Shown one piece after another: positions 34,978 through 35,326 of a DNA stretch of 35,326 nt. Within the stretch, counting starts at the first letter, position 1; each line of letters opens with the position of its first letter. Location: NCBI GenBank assembly GCA_021816695.1, contig JAKAXE010000016.1:1-35326 (forward strand), given 5' to 3'. The position numbers and the translations under genes are program-made. The DNA comes from a bacterium (GTDB taxonomy: Bacteria > Chloroflexota > Dormibacteria > Aeolococcales > Bog-877). Under the pieces are notes generated by a model, which was given only the letters and a program-made list of their open reading frames with translations, did not search any database and was not told the DNA's origin.

Positions 34978-35326
34978 TTAAAGGCCCTTGGACGCTTGCA
35001 GGCCCGTGGGGCCGGTACTCCCAGAATCCGCCGCTCGAACTGCCTGAGGGCCGGTCTTGACAACCTCGCCCAGGGCTCGCTGCCAGAAGAGCGGCGAGGC
35101 CACCGCGAGGCCGAAGAGGGCGCTCAGGACGATCACCGCGTCCACGCTGGCGCGGCCTTCAGAGCTCCAGTAGTCGTCCTCCAGCCGCAGCCAGAGGGCG
35201 AACTCGTCGAAGGTCAGCGCCACCCCCGCTCCATACACCGGGGCGAGGCGCCTGCGCCACGTGAGGCCGGTGCGCAACAGGCCCAGGTAGCCGCAGCCGG
35301 TGAGCGAAAGGATGCCCCAGACCAGG
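34978..35326 (-). CDS. Membrane protein, 5' part outside window
   Basis: The frame runs in from the right edge and stops at 34978 (TAA), with about 115 codons visible. A hydrophobic segment at the visible start (LVWGILSLTGCGYLGLL) is followed by RTGLTWRRRLAPVYGAGVAL, the stretch TFDEFALWLRLEDDYWSSEGRASVDAV (shown here as DEFALWLRLEDDYW) and a second hydrophobic helix, VIVLSALFGLAVASPLFW. The TTG at 35277 is probably an internal Leu codon. The DEFALWL...DYW pattern resembles uncharacterised actinobacterial-type membrane proteins. It ends 17 bases before the HTH/coiled-coil start and is likely in the same operon. Confidence 0.65.
   Translation of the reverse strand, partial: LVWGILSLTGCGYLGLLRTGLTWRRRLAPVYGAGVALTFDEFALWLRLEDDYWSSEGRASVDAVIVLSALFGLAVASPLFWQRALGEVVKTGPQAVRAADSGSTGPTGLQASKGL

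Overview
The window comes from a very GC-rich bacterial chromosome. Coding density is high, GTG and TTG starts are common, and neighbouring genes often overlap by a few bases. Several genes have a -10-like hexamer within about 10-20 bases of the start codon and no ribosome binding site, which suggests leaderless mRNAs. The dnaG-rpoD pair, two lipoproteins, the DrrA-type ABC exporter and an NrfD-type formate dehydrogenase fit a Terrabacteria lineage such as Actinobacteriota, Chloroflexota or Dormibacterota. The sequence alone does not settle which. There is no phage, transposon, CRISPR array or other obvious mobile element.

Layout. 1-6.8 kb: a PhoB-type response regulator (cut by the left edge) coupled to a GAF hybrid histidine kinase, an NTF2-fold protein, a tyrosine phenol-lyase diverging from a FadR/GntR regulator, and a FAD-dependent amine oxidase. 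6.9-8.3 kb: a NarL-type sensor kinase. 8.4-13.0 kb: a complete selenocysteine module, selC (tRNA-Sec), selA, selB, selD, with overlapping reading frames. 13.0-14.5 kb: a 54-residue basic protein diverging from a CGNR zinc-finger regulator, then a LysE exporter. 14.5-19.4 kb, minus strand: a three-subunit formate dehydrogenase. Its catalytic subunit is read through an in-frame TGA (Sec188) followed by a SECIS hairpin. 19.5-23.5 kb: HMG-CoA lyase, a YihY/BrkB membrane protein and an ABC-2 exporter. 23.5-26.1 kb: two lipoproteins, a NifX/NifB-like protein and tRNA-Asn. 26.2-28.2 kb: an S9 peptidase. 28.2-30.8 kb: a TetR-CLC chloride transporter operon. 30.9-35.3 kb: rpoD, dnaG, an unusual HTH/coiled-coil protein and a membrane protein cut by the right edge.

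How it works together. The centre of the window is a self-contained selenium system. selC, selA, selB and selD provide the tRNA, the Ser-to-Sec conversion, the elongation factor and the selenium donor. The formate dehydrogenase six kilobases away is the visible client. Two points stand out. A hairpin in the selA leader has an apical loop like that of the fdh SECIS, which would allow SelB-dependent feedback. The tRNA-Sec has an odd acceptor stem and T-loop. Both can be tested by covariation across relatives.
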